DNA of 31,504 nt from a virus. Position numbers and translations under genes: made by a program. This document shows, piece after piece, positions 14,529 to 21,991 of the stretch. The notes under the pieces were generated by a model. It saw only the letters and a program-made list of their open reading frames with translations, searched no databases and was not told where the DNA came from. Position 1 is the first letter of the stretch. Each line of letters begins with the position of its first letter. The DNA is taken from the IMG/VR virus record IMGVR_UViG_3300042429_000192, positions 1 through 31,504 of that record; one strand, 5' to 3'.

Positions 14529-16247
14529 TTATTTTATTATTGATTTAGCTATTAATTCATCTAACATTTTAATCATATTTTTATTCAAATCAGGAAATAA
14601 TGTTTCCATAAATGTATTTCCAACATATTTATTTTCAAATGAATGTGCCGTGTATTCCATAAAATTGGAATTTTGCCTAACTGAATAATATTCCTTGCCA
14701 TGGCCAAAACCATAAGTTCCATTTGTTAATGATTCAATTGTATCGGCTGTTGATGCTAATTGCTTTGTGTATTGCTTATCAGTTAAATTTGGAAATCTGT
14801 TTCTGTATTTTAACCAAAGTTTATTGTACAAATCTTGCTGATATGAAAATTCTGATGCAATTGATTCGTTTGCCCAAATAATATTTCTGCTTTCTACAAA
14901 TGATTTAGCAATTATCTCATTAACATTTGTTCTAGTAATCCAACCCTGTTGATAATGTATTGCATGTCCAAATTCGTGTGCCAATGTTTCTTTAATTGCT
15001 TCCCCATTGTAATACTTAACATTAACATGCACCTCATCTGATGTATGTATGTATTTTGATCCTTTTGTTTTTGCCGTTTGCTTTATTAATGTTGGCTTTT
15101 GCTTTAATAAACCCAAATAATCATCATTTATTTCTTCACCTTTTGGCACAATTTTATTCCAATTGTTTGGCCTCATTGATTCTTTATATGTATTGTCAAT
15201 TACCTGCTGTGCAACCTCGGCAACAATTGCCACATCAGTTATGATCGGTGCTTGTATTGCTGATTGTGCTGTCGCATCTGCCAATCCAAATCCAATATCG
15301 GTAATCTGATCCCCAATTGTTTGGGCCGATGGTTTAGGAAATGGCGCAACTGAACAACGGCAATTAATAACATTCCCTGCGGATCCTGCTGGATCACCTG
15401 CATGGTTTAATGATTCACCACCGACTAAAAACTTTTTATTAAATGGTACAATTTGACCTTGTGCAGCTTGATGTGCTGGCCTTACCCTTGCATCCCGACC
15501 TGCAATCCATTGTTTCATCATTTCGGATCCTGCAAATATATCAGATGCCGATGTCAATGTCGCATAGTTAGCCGCATTTGTTGATTCCGTGCGCACTAAT
15601 CTTTCGGATTGATAACGTGAATATCCTGCAAATTGGCCTTTTAATATTCTGCCTTTTGATTGTGATCCCTCCTTTTGAAAATCAGGATCTTTCATCAGCC
15701 GTGTAGTCACCGCAATTAATGTATTTTTAGCCGTGCCACTCACACTTGAAACGCGTTGACCTGCCACCTGATTACCTACAAATGAAAAACTTGCGGCCCA
15801 AATGGCCTGTTGATTAGGCAAATTCAATGCCTTTTTAATAAACTTATCAAAGTTTTTGGCATACCAATTGGCAAAATAAACTCCGATTTGCTCATACAGA
15901 TTCTCATACAGCTTTGTTAATTCTGATTCCTTAAAAAATACCTGTACATCTGCGCTGGATAATGCCCCCTGCCTGATAAACATAGCCACAGCCTCATCAT
16001 ATTGGCTGTTATAATACCGCTTAAATTTAGCTATTTGATTTCGTTCTGCACGTGTCAACTGCTTTTCAAACTCAACGGCCCACGTTTCTTTTACTGATTT
16101 TACCTGCACTTCCTGCTCCCATAGTGTATTGCACACAGCAACACGTTGATCAATGGTATTGAAATCCGCTTGAATATTTGGATCAATAACGCAACGACCA
16201 ATAAAATCTGTTCTATCCTCGGCAGGATTAGGTGCAGGTAATGGCAT
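14529..16247 (-). CDS. MuF head morphogenesis protein fused to HExxH metallopeptidase domain (polymorphic toxin-like)
   Basis: A 572-residue two-part protein. Residues 1-45 carry a phage head module with paired cysteines (DFIGRC, RVAVCNTLWEQE). Residues about 215-303 are a Phage_Mu_F domain: RLVRTESTNAANYATLTSAS, KQWIAGRDARVRPAHQ and AGNVINCRCSVAPF. After a linker, residues about 355-572 form a different domain with TLAHEFGHAIHYQQG, giving the zinc motif H424-E-F-G-H428, and a later NFMEYTAHSFE (E531) as a plausible third ligand. MuF proteins are minor capsid components delivered with or near DNA, and MuF-linked C-terminal toxins are known in phages. The 3' part is far more AT-rich than the MuF core. 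Toxin activity and target are inferred. Confidence 0.88.
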   Translation of the reverse strand: MPLPAPNPAEDRTDFIGRCVIDPNIQADFNTIDQRVAVCNTLWEQEVQVKSVKETWAVEFEKQLTRAERNQIAKFKRYYNSQYDEAVAMFIRQGALSSADVQVFFKESELTKLYENLYEQIGVYFANWYAKNFDKFIKKALNLPNQQAIWAASFSFVGNQVAGQRVSSVSGTAKNTLIAVTTRLMKDPDFQKEGSQSKGRILKGQFAGYSRYQSERLVRTESTNAANYATLTSASDIFAGSEMMKQWIAGRDARVRPAHQAAQGQIVPFNKKFLVGGESLNHAGDPAGSAGNVINCRCSVAPFPKPSAQTIGDQITDIGFGLADATAQSAIQAPIITDVAIVAEVAQQVIDNTYKESMRPNNWNKIVPKGEEINDDYLGLLKQKPTLIKQTAKTKGSKYIHTSDEVHVNVKYYNGEAIKETLAHEFGHAIHYQQGWITRTNVNEIIAKSFVESRNIIWANESIASEFSYQQDLYNKLWLKYRNRFPNLTDKQYTKQLASTADTIESLTNGTYGFGHGKEYYSVRQNSNFMEYTAHSFENKYVGNTFMETLFPDLNKNMIKMLDELIAKSIIK

Positions 16248-16249
16248 AT

Positions 16250-17638
16250 TTATTTGGTTTCAAACCCAAAATCAATATCAAATGATTTAGGATTCTCTAA
16301 TGAATCAATTGACACGTTTGCTGGTGCTAAATTAGCTGGTATGAAATATTCATCCATAAACAAATTTTGATCATCACGGCCATAATTCATTGCATCACGT
16401 TTTTCGTTTGGTGTAACCCACCATGCGGCAGCCATCTGTCCAACTATTTTATCCACTTCCTCTTGCAACTCCGATACAGCTGTAAAATCAAAATCCAAAT
16501 ATAAATCATCGCCATAAGCAGGAACCAACCAACGATTTAACTCATCACGAATTTTAATCAACTCAGGAATTACAGCATTTTGATACAATGCTTTTTTAGC
16601 CTCCTTCATGTTGTTGTACGATGATGAATCTGTATTGTTAAGCAATTGTACAGGAATGTTGTAAATGTTGCAAAGGTCCTTAATTGATGCGTTGTATTGC
16701 TCGATCAATGCCAAATCCGCAGCTGGCAAACCAAAGTTTACCCACTCTAATTCCTTTGGTGTGATGATAATATCACCAGCATTATTGGCCCCTTGGTATT
16801 GCTTTCTGAATTTGTCTTTCATTGCCTGCGCTTGCACCTCAGATAATGTTCCATCCTTAGAAACCAACATACCACGTGATGTTTGGTTTTGTAGGTATTT
16901 AACACCTGTGATCGTGGCCTCATTGTTGGCTGTCAATACTCGCAATCCTGCGCGCAAAGGTGATTGGCCATATAGGTTTGCACCTGCTGAATTAAACTCA
17001 GGATTAAAATCTTTGATGTGGCATACACGTTCAGGATCCATTGTTGCCAAACTATTGTATTGCAATCTGTACCCAGCAACAGGTTTCATATATCCATTTG
17101 ATAGGATTTCAACAACCTGTGATGGCAACACATACAATTCAGTAAATTTTTTGACATTTGGTCCCGTTTCAGGTGACAAACCTAAGATAAATCGATCCCC
17201 TGTTAGCTTACCAAATGCTATTAAATCAGTCATGAATGTTGCATACGACTGCTCAGGATTTGGCCTGTTCAATAGTTTTACCAATGGATTAGTATCATCA
17301 ACTGCCTCGAATGCCTGTTTGCGTACAATGTTTGCTTTTAATATTGCAGATCCATCCAAATGTGTGGATGTCATGCCCTTGTATTGCTTTGCAGCTGTTG
17401 CAGATTTAATCTGATAAACCTGAAATGGAACCGTGCTGGCTGCCTTAGCAATTAGGTTCACAATTGAGTAAACCGTAGCATTTCGCTGGTATCCATCACG
17501 AATAAATGTTTCATTATTATCAGGATTGAAAATAATTCCCTGTCCTAACCATTGGAACATTAATTTGTTGTAATCTGCCGTTGTGCCTGATAATGCTTTG
17601 ATGATGCCCGATCGCACCTGATCTATTATTGATGCCAT
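16250..17638 (-). CDS. Portal protein, HK97 type
   Basis: A 462-residue portal that forms the dodecameric DNA entry ring and docks the terminase. Family-like segments include VYSIVNLIAKAASTVPFQVY, NPLVKLLNRPNPEQSYATFM, FGKLTGDRFIL, the central SPLRAGLRVLTANNEAT and NQTSRGMLVS, and PVQLLNNTDSSSYNNMKEAK (a typical wing/stem segment). I use ATG at 17638 (MASIIDQVRSG); a TTG at 17662 would add eight residues but lies in the leader next to a hairpin. The next gene, the MuF protein, starts 3 bases after the stop, as in other phages where portal and MuF are paired. Confidence 0.93.
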   Translation of the reverse strand: MASIIDQVRSGIIKALSGTTADYNKLMFQWLGQGIIFNPDNNETFIRDGYQRNATVYSIVNLIAKAASTVPFQVYQIKSATAAKQYKGMTSTHLDGSAILKANIVRKQAFEAVDDTNPLVKLLNRPNPEQSYATFMTDLIAFGKLTGDRFILGLSPETGPNVKKFTELYVLPSQVVEILSNGYMKPVAGYRLQYNSLATMDPERVCHIKDFNPEFNSAGANLYGQSPLRAGLRVLTANNEATITGVKYLQNQTSRGMLVSKDGTLSEVQAQAMKDKFRKQYQGANNAGDIIITPKELEWVNFGLPAADLALIEQYNASIKDLCNIYNIPVQLLNNTDSSSYNNMKEAKKALYQNAVIPELIKIRDELNRWLVPAYGDDLYLDFDFTAVSELQEEVDKIVGQMAAAWWVTPNEKRDAMNYGRDDQNLFMDEYFIPANLAPANVSIDSLENPKSFDIDFGFETK

Positions 17639-17660
17639 TATTTGCCTATAATTTTTTTCC

Positions 17661-17686
17661 AAAAATAACCATTAATTTGATGGTTA
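17661..17686 (-). terminator. Hairpin between large terminase and portal
   Basis: A 7-bp inverted repeat, TAACCAT and ATGGTTA, with a 7-base loop, followed on the minus strand by TTTTTGG. The short AT-rich stem would be a weak terminator. It lies in the 75-base gap after the terminase gene and could reduce read-through into structural genes or mark a new transcription unit. Confidence 0.4.
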
Positions 17687-17713
17687 ATATTAAACACGTT
17701 TTTAAATTTGAAT

Positions 17714-19069
17714 TTACACAATAAAGAATGATTTTAACAAATTCCGTTCGATGGCATAGGATGTTATATCCACGTGTTCATCGTGTTTTGCATTTGGAAA
17801 TGTGCTGACCTGTTGCAAAAATGCTTCATTCCAATTATCGCGGACCAAAAATACACGGCCACCTTCAACAAATGGTGATGATGCGCGCGCCCGTTCGATC
17901 TTTGAATACCTAACAAAATCTGTTTTTATTTCTGATACGTTCAATGTCGTTTCCCTTCTTAACAGCTGGACCAACGATTTACCTGATGCCTTTGGCTCGA
18001 CTAATATTTGCGTTATATCTAAACCTGTGCTTTCAATAAATTGCGCAATAAAGTTTTTCAATTCAGGCATTTCCAAATACTTATCAATCGATTTGTAAAT
18101 GTACAAATTTCCATTGTGTGATCCCGAAATCTGAATACCTGTCGGATCGTTTCTTGTGTCCTTAGTGTATGCACCATCAATAAACATTTCCCAATTTATT
18201 TCGCCTGATAATTCGGCTTTGTCAACAATTCCAAACCAATCTTTGCGCCATTCTCCACCTTCCTGTGGTGATGGTTCCTGCATATATTGCCCCGAAAATG
18301 TGTAACGATCTGCCTGTCTGATCTGCTCCAACTCATCAAACGAATGTTTTGTCGGCCACAATGCATTGTTTTCCTCATCCAATGCGGACAATTTTAGGTG
18401 ATGCCAATCCTCACCACTACCGCCATCCAACAAATAGCCTGTCAAATCATCCTCATGTAATCGCTGCATGATCACAATGATCGGTGTGTCCCGATCGTTT
18501 ACACGTGATCTGATTGTCGTATTGTATCTGTTATTAATGAATTTACGTTTGACATCTGAAACCGCATCATCGGGTTTCAATGGATCATCAATAATTATCG
18601 CTCCACCGGATCCTGCACCGAAACCTGTAATGGCCCCACCTGATGCCGTGGCATACACACCGCCTCCGCTGGTCGTATACCATTTCTTTTGGCTTTGGCT
18701 ATCCTTTTTTAAATCAGTTCCCCATACATCCTGAAATGCTTGGCTTTGAATGTAGTCACGTGTCAACGATGAATTGTCCAATGCCAATGAATCTGAATAT
18801 GACAGGTGAATAAATTTGGCATGTGGGTTTTTAGCAATGGACCACGCGATAAACATTTTTACGGCAATTTCGGTTTTGCCATACCGTGGTGGAATGTTAA
18901 TGATCAGCCGTTTAATTTCTCCACGGTTCACCGCCTCCAAGGTTTCTGCCAGCTGAATATGAAATGGCGCAACCTCAAATTTATTTCCTGTATTTTCTTT
19001 AAATATGTAACGCGTAAAAAACAACAGGGATGATTCACATTTTTCTTTAATGATGTGATTAATACTCAT
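17714..19069 (-). CDS. Terminase large subunit
   Basis: A 451-residue packaging motor. The N-terminal ATPase shows Walker A IIINIPPRYGKTEIAVK-type sequence (PPRYGKTE about residues 63-70), Walker B GGAIIIDDPLKP, and the coupling segment PIIVIMQRLHEDDLTGYLL. The C-terminal RNase H-like nuclease has DGAYTKD, ILVEPKASGKS and KHDEHVDITSYAI, which supply the acidic metal ligands. The start is ATG at 19069 (MSINHIIKEKC), overlapping the small subunit by 11 bases. Combined with the terminal redundancy within a gene, headful packaging is possible but not shown by the sequence. Confidence 0.95.
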   Translation of the reverse strand: MSINHIIKEKCESSLLFFTRYIFKENTGNKFEVAPFHIQLAETLEAVNRGEIKRLIINIPPRYGKTEIAVKMFIAWSIAKNPHAKFIHLSYSDSLALDNSSLTRDYIQSQAFQDVWGTDLKKDSQSQKKWYTTSGGGVYATASGGAITGFGAGSGGAIIIDDPLKPDDAVSDVKRKFINNRYNTTIRSRVNDRDTPIIVIMQRLHEDDLTGYLLDGGSGEDWHHLKLSALDEENNALWPTKHSFDELEQIRQADRYTFSGQYMQEPSPQEGGEWRKDWFGIVDKAELSGEINWEMFIDGAYTKDTRNDPTGIQISGSHNGNLYIYKSIDKYLEMPELKNFIAQFIESTGLDITQILVEPKASGKSLVQLLRRETTLNVSEIKTDFVRYSKIERARASSPFVEGGRVFLVRDNWNEAFLQQVSTFPNAKHDEHVDITSYAIERNLLKSFFIV

Positions 19070-19442
19070 TTTCAAGTATTTGCGTAATCTTATTTTTAGA
19101 TTCCTCAGACATTTTACCAGCTATTTCCAAACCTCCATCGTGTTTGATCTCAGTCCGCTCAATATAATCGCGCTTTTTACCTTTGGTTTTTAGGTAAAAT
19201 ATGGTGGCTGTCGTGTTGCCTTCTTTGATTTGCTTATGCAATTGTGATTCTGCAAAGTCCAAAACCATGTCAGAAAGTTCATCAATCTGCTTTTTGTATT
19301 CAGGATCCGTGGTCATCCAAAGGTAATGCAAGCTGCGCGGTATGTCCACGATCTTACACGCAGATGTAACTATACCCAACGTTTTTTCCATCGCATCAAT
19401 CATGCGTTTCTTTTGCAGCTTTGTATTGTCCTTTGTTCTCAT
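19059..19442 (-). CDS. Terminase small subunit
   Basis: A 127-residue DNA-binding packaging subunit. The N-terminal half has the helix-turn-helix pattern KKRMIDAMEKTLGIVTSACK with VDIPRSLHYLWMTTDPEYKK, a frequent terS signature. The middle helices (ELSDMVLDFAESQLHKQI, then TATIFYLKTKGKKRDYIERT) are equally typical, and the C-terminus would contact the large subunit. It overlaps the ParB-like gene upstream by four bases (ATGA) and the large terminase downstream by 11 bases, so the three are translated as a unit. Confidence 0.9.
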   Translation of the reverse strand: MRTKDNTKLQKKRMIDAMEKTLGIVTSACKIVDIPRSLHYLWMTTDPEYKKQIDELSDMVLDFAESQLHKQIKEGNTTATIFYLKTKGKKRDYIERTEIKHDGGLEIAGKMSEESKNKITQILENEY

Positions 19443-19942
19443 TTCTTACAATAGCAGTTCAATCCCTGCTCAATTAATAAATTATATTGCTTTTCGCGAT
19501 CATCAGCATCGGCACATTTTACTTCAATAATAAACGATTCCTTTGGATCTGTTGGCTCCTTTTCATCCTCTAATGGCGCAAATACAGGAATGTCCACACC
19601 CCAATCAATTAAATCATTTTCATCAAAACAATTGGCCAAAATATCATAATCCCACTCACCGAATCCAACATTATCTTTTATGATAAACTCAGTCTGTTGA
19701 TGTGCTGTCAAATGTCCAGCTTTAATCACAGGCACACGTTCGATTCCAGCTTCTTTGCAGGCTCTCAATCTCATGTTACCGCCCAATACCACACAATTGT
19801 CATCAACAATTATTGGTCTAAGCTGTAACATTTCAGGAAATTCCTTAATTGATTTGACTAATTTCTTGAATTTATCATCCCTAATAAACCGTGGATTGTT
19901 CGGATGTGGTATTAACAATTTGATGTTTATTTCCTCAATCAT
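19439..19942 (-). CDS. ParB/sulfiredoxin-domain protein without methylase
   Basis: A 167-residue protein. Residues 1 to about 75 form a ParB-type domain: IKLLIPHPNNPRFIRDDK, LRPIIVDDNCVVLGGNMRLR (the GG-MR core) and GIERVPVIKA. Residues 85-115 (FIIKDNVGFGEWDYDILANC, then LIDWGVDIP) match the linker that in many phage proteins precedes a DNA methyltransferase, but that domain is missing. The protein ends with a short domain (ESFIIEVKCADADDREKQYN). ParB-like phage proteins act as nucleases, CTP-binding clamps or modification partners. Here it is coupled to the small terminase, so a packaging-related role is plausible but unproven. Confidence 0.8.
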   Translation of the reverse strand: MIEEINIKLLIPHPNNPRFIRDDKFKKLVKSIKEFPEMLQLRPIIVDDNCVVLGGNMRLRACKEAGIERVPVIKAGHLTAHQQTEFIIKDNVGFGEWDYDILANCFDENDLIDWGVDIPVFAPLEDEKEPTDPKESFIIEVKCADADDREKQYNLLIEQGLNCYCKK

Positions 19943-19971
19943 TGTTGATCATATTTTGTCATTTTTAAAGG

Positions 19972-19985
19972 ACAAAACGTTTTGT
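19972..19985. promoter_or_regulatory. 14-bp perfect palindrome before the packaging operon
   Basis: ACAAAACGTTTTGT reads the same on both strands and lies in the 54-base gap between the last small early gene and the ParB-terminase unit, 30 bases before the ParB ATG. With no loop it is a poor hairpin, so a dimeric protein binding site is more likely. I see no clear promoter boxes beside it. Confidence 0.5.
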
Positions 19986-19996
19986 AGCTAATAAGA

Positions 19997-20191
19997 TTAT
20001 GACAACGAATCAAGCGTTTCGTTAAACGTAATAATTGAAATAACTGAACCGTTAACGAATGCGCAAGTTCCTTCATTGTCACCTTGCTGTTGAATAGTCT
20101 GTGATAATTCTGCAATTTTTTCTTGATCAACCCAGCTTCTTAAAATGCTACCATCTTCGTTTCTCGTTGTAATCTTTACAAATTTTTTCAT
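19997..20191 (-). CDS. Small unknown protein, 64 residues
   Basis: Starts MKKFVKITTRNEDGSILRSW with an A/T-rich leader and ends near LDSLS. It appears to be a small mixed alpha/beta protein with no membrane segment or signal peptide. I do not recognise a family. It is the last gene of the early cluster, separated by 18 bases from the upstream small membrane gene and followed by the palindrome at 19972-19985. A 63-residue frame overlapping it (19939-20130) looks like a shadow: it is rich in Leu, Arg and Lys and lacks a plausible leader. Confidence 0.68.
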   Translation of the reverse strand: MKKFVKITTRNEDGSILRSWVDQEKIAELSQTIQQQGDNEGTCAFVNGSVISIITFNETLDSLS

Positions 20192-20209
20192 GATTTTTTT
20201 ATTTAAATG

Positions 20210-20326
20210 TTATTTATATTTTCTTTTTACCTCTTTACGTGCTTTGAATATTTTGTACATCATAAATGCAATAAAACACACCTCTAAGATGCCAACGATT
20301 ATTCCCTCAATGACTAAATCATCCAT
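20210..20326 (-). CDS. Small membrane protein, 38 residues
   Basis: An ATG at 20326, four bases after the preceding stop, opens a 38-codon frame: MDDLVIEGIIVGILEVCFIA and then a tail rich in Lys and Arg (KARKEVKRKYK). One membrane helix (residues about 5-25) with an acidic outside and a strongly basic cytoplasmic C-terminus is predicted. Too short for family recognition. Its place in a chain of tightly spaced genes supports its being real. Function unknown. Confidence 0.62.
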   Translation of the reverse strand: MDDLVIEGIIVGILEVCFIAFMMYKIFKARKEVKRKYK

Positions 20327-20330
20327 AATA

Positions 20331-20474
20331 TTAGCTGTCTATGCCGAAAACAATTTCAATATTAAACCATCCAATGACTACAACATCATTCCTGTTTCTT
20401 GATGGCAGGTTTATGCTGATACGTGGCAACAACTCAACCGTGTGCCGTGTCTTTTTAATTCCAAAGTAAATCAT
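20331..20474 (-). CDS. Small unknown protein, 47 residues
   Basis: The frame starts MIYFGIKKTRHTVELLPRIS and ends WFNIEIVFGIDS. The ATG overlaps the DUF3310 stop in an ATGA, so translation is coupled. It looks like a small beta-rich protein with alternating hydrophobic residues (VVVIGWFNIEIVFGI). No family known to me with confidence. Function unknown. Confidence 0.65.
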   Translation of the reverse strand: MIYFGIKKTRHTVELLPRISINLPSRNRNDVVVIGWFNIEIVFGIDS

Positions 20475-20689
20475 AATAAATTGTTTTTGTAACGCGTTAA
20501 ATACCAAATGGCTTTCTCAATGTCCTCACGTTCATTGTGTTTCTTACCACTTCGCAATATATATTTTATTGCGTTACCCTTGTGAAACCCTAATTCAAAA
20601 CTTTCAATCACATCAATTGACTCAATGCCACCTTTGGATTTGTAGTGCGGAGGCTGATTTACCATATCCACATCTGTTGAATAATTCAT
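20471..20689 (-). CDS. DUF3310 protein
   Basis: A 72-residue protein with the DUF3310 signature: VNQPPHYKSKGGIESIDVIE near residues 10-29, HKGNAIKYILRSGKK and EDIEKAIWYLTRY. DUF3310 proteins are widespread in tailed phages; some relate to T7 gp1.7-type nucleotide kinases, but most have no proven function. It follows the 117-residue unknown gene after a 29-base gap containing a TACATTTG box (20717-20710) that may be a promoter element. Confidence 0.88.
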   Translation of the reverse strand: MNYSTDVDMVNQPPHYKSKGGIESIDVIESFELGFHKGNAIKYILRSGKKHNEREDIEKAIWYLTRYKNNLL

Positions 20690-20718
20690 ATTTATTTATT
20701 TAGGTTTTGCAAATGTAC

Positions 20719-21072
20719 TTATAAATCTGTTTCAATTCCGTAGGACACCAACAATGAATCCAGCTGGGCATCAAACCCAACGGCCCTGATGTCATCCATT
20801 TCGCTGATCTGTAATCCAACCCGATATAATTTAAGCATGATTGTGCCTGCGTCCCTGTATTGCTTAAATACCGATTCTGAATGATCATTATTACGTGTGA
20901 AAACTAATTTTTCTTTTTTAACCAATTCGTTTTGAATATCCTTCAATTTGTAATTCAAATAATTGTCTTTGAACTTTGATCTGTACAGGTCAAATTCAAT
21001 CTGATCTATTAGGGCAGATATTAAACCCATATAAATCATAATATTTTCAGTTTCACTTTGTGGTTTGCTCAT
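20719..21072 (-). CDS. Unknown helical protein, 117 residues
   Basis: Starts MSKPQSETENIMIYMGLISA. Predicted to be largely helical, with charged stretches such as NYKLKDIQNELVKKEKLVF and a C-terminal hydrophobic/acidic part (GFDAQLDSLLVSYGIETDL). No membrane segment, nuclease or kinase motif is visible. It overlaps the upstream 74-residue gene by 20 bases, so they are co-translated. I do not recognise a family; context places it among early accessory genes beside a nuclease and DUF3310. Confidence 0.72.
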   Translation of the reverse strand: MSKPQSETENIMIYMGLISALIDQIEFDLYRSKFKDNYLNYKLKDIQNELVKKEKLVFTRNNDHSESVFKQYRDAGTIMLKLYRVGLQISEMDDIRAVGFDAQLDSLLVSYGIETDL

Positions 21073-21277
21073 TCAATTTTTGTTTTAAATTCCTAATCCT
21101 TTGGTAAACTGCGCGCTGTTCACGTTCTGATCCATGCTGTAAACGTGCTATGCTGGTTTGTAGGAATAGCAATGGATTGTCAATCGTTTCCCACGCATTT
21201 ACTTTAATCGGACTAATTAACGTTTGGTTTTCAATTTGTTCTGTGGCCCACATGATGGCCTGCTCCCTGTGTTTCAT
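21053..21277 (-). CDS. Unknown small protein, 74 residues
   Basis: Starts MKHREQAIMWATEQIENQTL and contains a short conserved-looking middle (VNAWETIDNPLLFLQTSIAR). The C-terminal part is a basic amphipathic helix (AVYQRIRNLKQKLNEQTTK). It overlaps the VRR-NUC gene upstream by four bases (ATGA) and the next gene by 20 bases. No family recognised. The coupling suggests it works with, or is dosed like, the VRR-NUC nuclease. Confidence 0.7.
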   Translation of the reverse strand: MKHREQAIMWATEQIENQTLISPIKVNAWETIDNPLLFLQTSIARLQHGSEREQRAVYQRIRNLKQKLNEQTTK

Positions 21278-21681
21278 ATTTTAGTCATTTGTGCATTTAA
21301 CATACCATCTTTGTAGCCATCTGCATAGGTCCTTTCCTGCCTTTGTTGGATCCTGTATTCTCGAATCACAGCAATCATGTCATCAATGGACCGCACCAAT
21401 TTGTATTGGTATCCATTTTCCAAAACCTTTTGTTCAAATATTTTTTGATTTGGCTGCTGTTTATTTTTACCTACTTTAACTTCAATAAACAGGCCATGGT
21501 ATTTGCCATTTGATAGCGCGACAAATAGATCAGCAACTCCAGCTTTGACACCTTCCTGTTTTAATTTTGCCGCCACTTTGATGTTTCTAAGGCCACCGTT
21601 TGGAATAGCAAAAAACTCATAACCACACAGATCTAAATAGTTACAGATCGCAACCTGCAATTTATGTTCGTCTTGATTCAT
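21274..21681 (-). CDS. VRR-NUC domain nuclease
   Basis: A 135-residue PD-(D/E)XK-type nuclease of the VRR-NUC family. Visible motifs are HKLQVAICNYLDLCGY (N-terminal helix), FFAIPNGGLRN, GVKAGVADLFVAL (catalytic Asp), GLFIEVKVGKNKQQPNQ (catalytic Glu-x-Lys plus Gln) and a C-terminal YKLVRSIDDMIAVI. Stand-alone phage VRR-NUC proteins act on branched DNA as Holliday junction resolvase-like enzymes, which would suit recombination with the ERF protein and clearing of junctions before packaging. A short glutamine/arginine-rich tail follows the domain. Confidence 0.92.
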   Translation of the reverse strand: MNQDEHKLQVAICNYLDLCGYEFFAIPNGGLRNIKVAAKLKQEGVKAGVADLFVALSNGKYHGLFIEVKVGKNKQQPNQKIFEQKVLENGYQYKLVRSIDDMIAVIREYRIQQRQERTYADGYKDGMLNAQMTKI

Positions 21682-21694
21682 TTTATTATGTCCA

Positions 21695-21781
21695 TTATTG
21701 AATAAATATATTTATCAGCGCGAATCCAATAACCGCCAATCCAATCAGTATGACAATAAAAATTGGCTCAATTTTTCTCAT
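21695..21781 (-). CDS. Very small membrane protein, 28 residues
   Basis: The ATG at 21781 lies inside the last codons of the preceding gene and opens a frame starting MRKIEPIFIVILIGLAVIGF and ending INIFIQ. It is almost wholly one membrane helix with two basic N-terminal residues. Overlapping placement between two accepted genes and clean helix composition support it; small size keeps confidence moderate. It could partner with the secreted peptide encoded just upstream. Confidence 0.5.
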   Translation of the reverse strand: MRKIEPIFIVILIGLAVIGFALINIFIQ

Positions 21782-21971
21782 TGCACAGGTGTTTAGATTT
21801 AAATGTAAATGCTTTACAACCGTTGTAAACATAGCTGGAATCAAAATCATCATGGAAATCATCTGATTTATCAACAGGTTTTGATGAATTTTGTACAGGA
21901 ATCTGTACATCATTTGGATAAATTAACATTGAACTGATGCCAATAAATGCAAAAAATAGTAATGTTTTCAT
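21768..21971 (-). CDS. Small secreted or membrane-anchored protein, 67 residues
   Basis: Starts MKTLLFFAFIGISSMLIYPN, a clear hydrophobic signal sequence after a single Lys. The rest is polar and acidic (DKSDDFHDDFDSSY) with two cysteines (NGCKAF and KHLCNEK) that could form a disulfide after export. This plan fits an exported periplasmic effector, for example a superinfection or envelope-modifying factor, but no family is recognised. The leader contains the shared AACCTAACAATAAT motif and a TACATTTG box (22002-21995). Confidence 0.68.
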   Translation of the reverse strand: MKTLLFFAFIGISSMLIYPNDVQIPVQNSSKPVDKSDDFHDDFDSSYVYNGCKAFTFKSKHLCNEKN

Positions 21972-21972
21972 A

Positions 21973-21991
21973 TTATTGTTAGGTTAATGAT
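21973..21991 (-). promoter_or_regulatory. Shared leader motif, copy 2 (one base shorter)
   Basis: Minus strand ATCATTAACCTAACAATAA lies directly before the ATG at 21971. It matches the 20-base motif at 25779-25798 except for one missing T. It could be an operator or a translation initiation element. Confidence 0.5.

Noticed and set aside
16665-17414. 249-codon open frame on the plus strand
   Set aside because: It is fully antisense to the portal gene, lacks any recognisable domain and has irregular composition; long antisense frames arise easily from the codon bias here.
19939-20130. 63-codon frame ending in an ATGA overlap with the ParB-like gene
   Set aside because: Most of it overlaps a better gene (19997-20191), and its composition is shadow-like. 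A shorter restart (MTKYDQQ) is too small to call.
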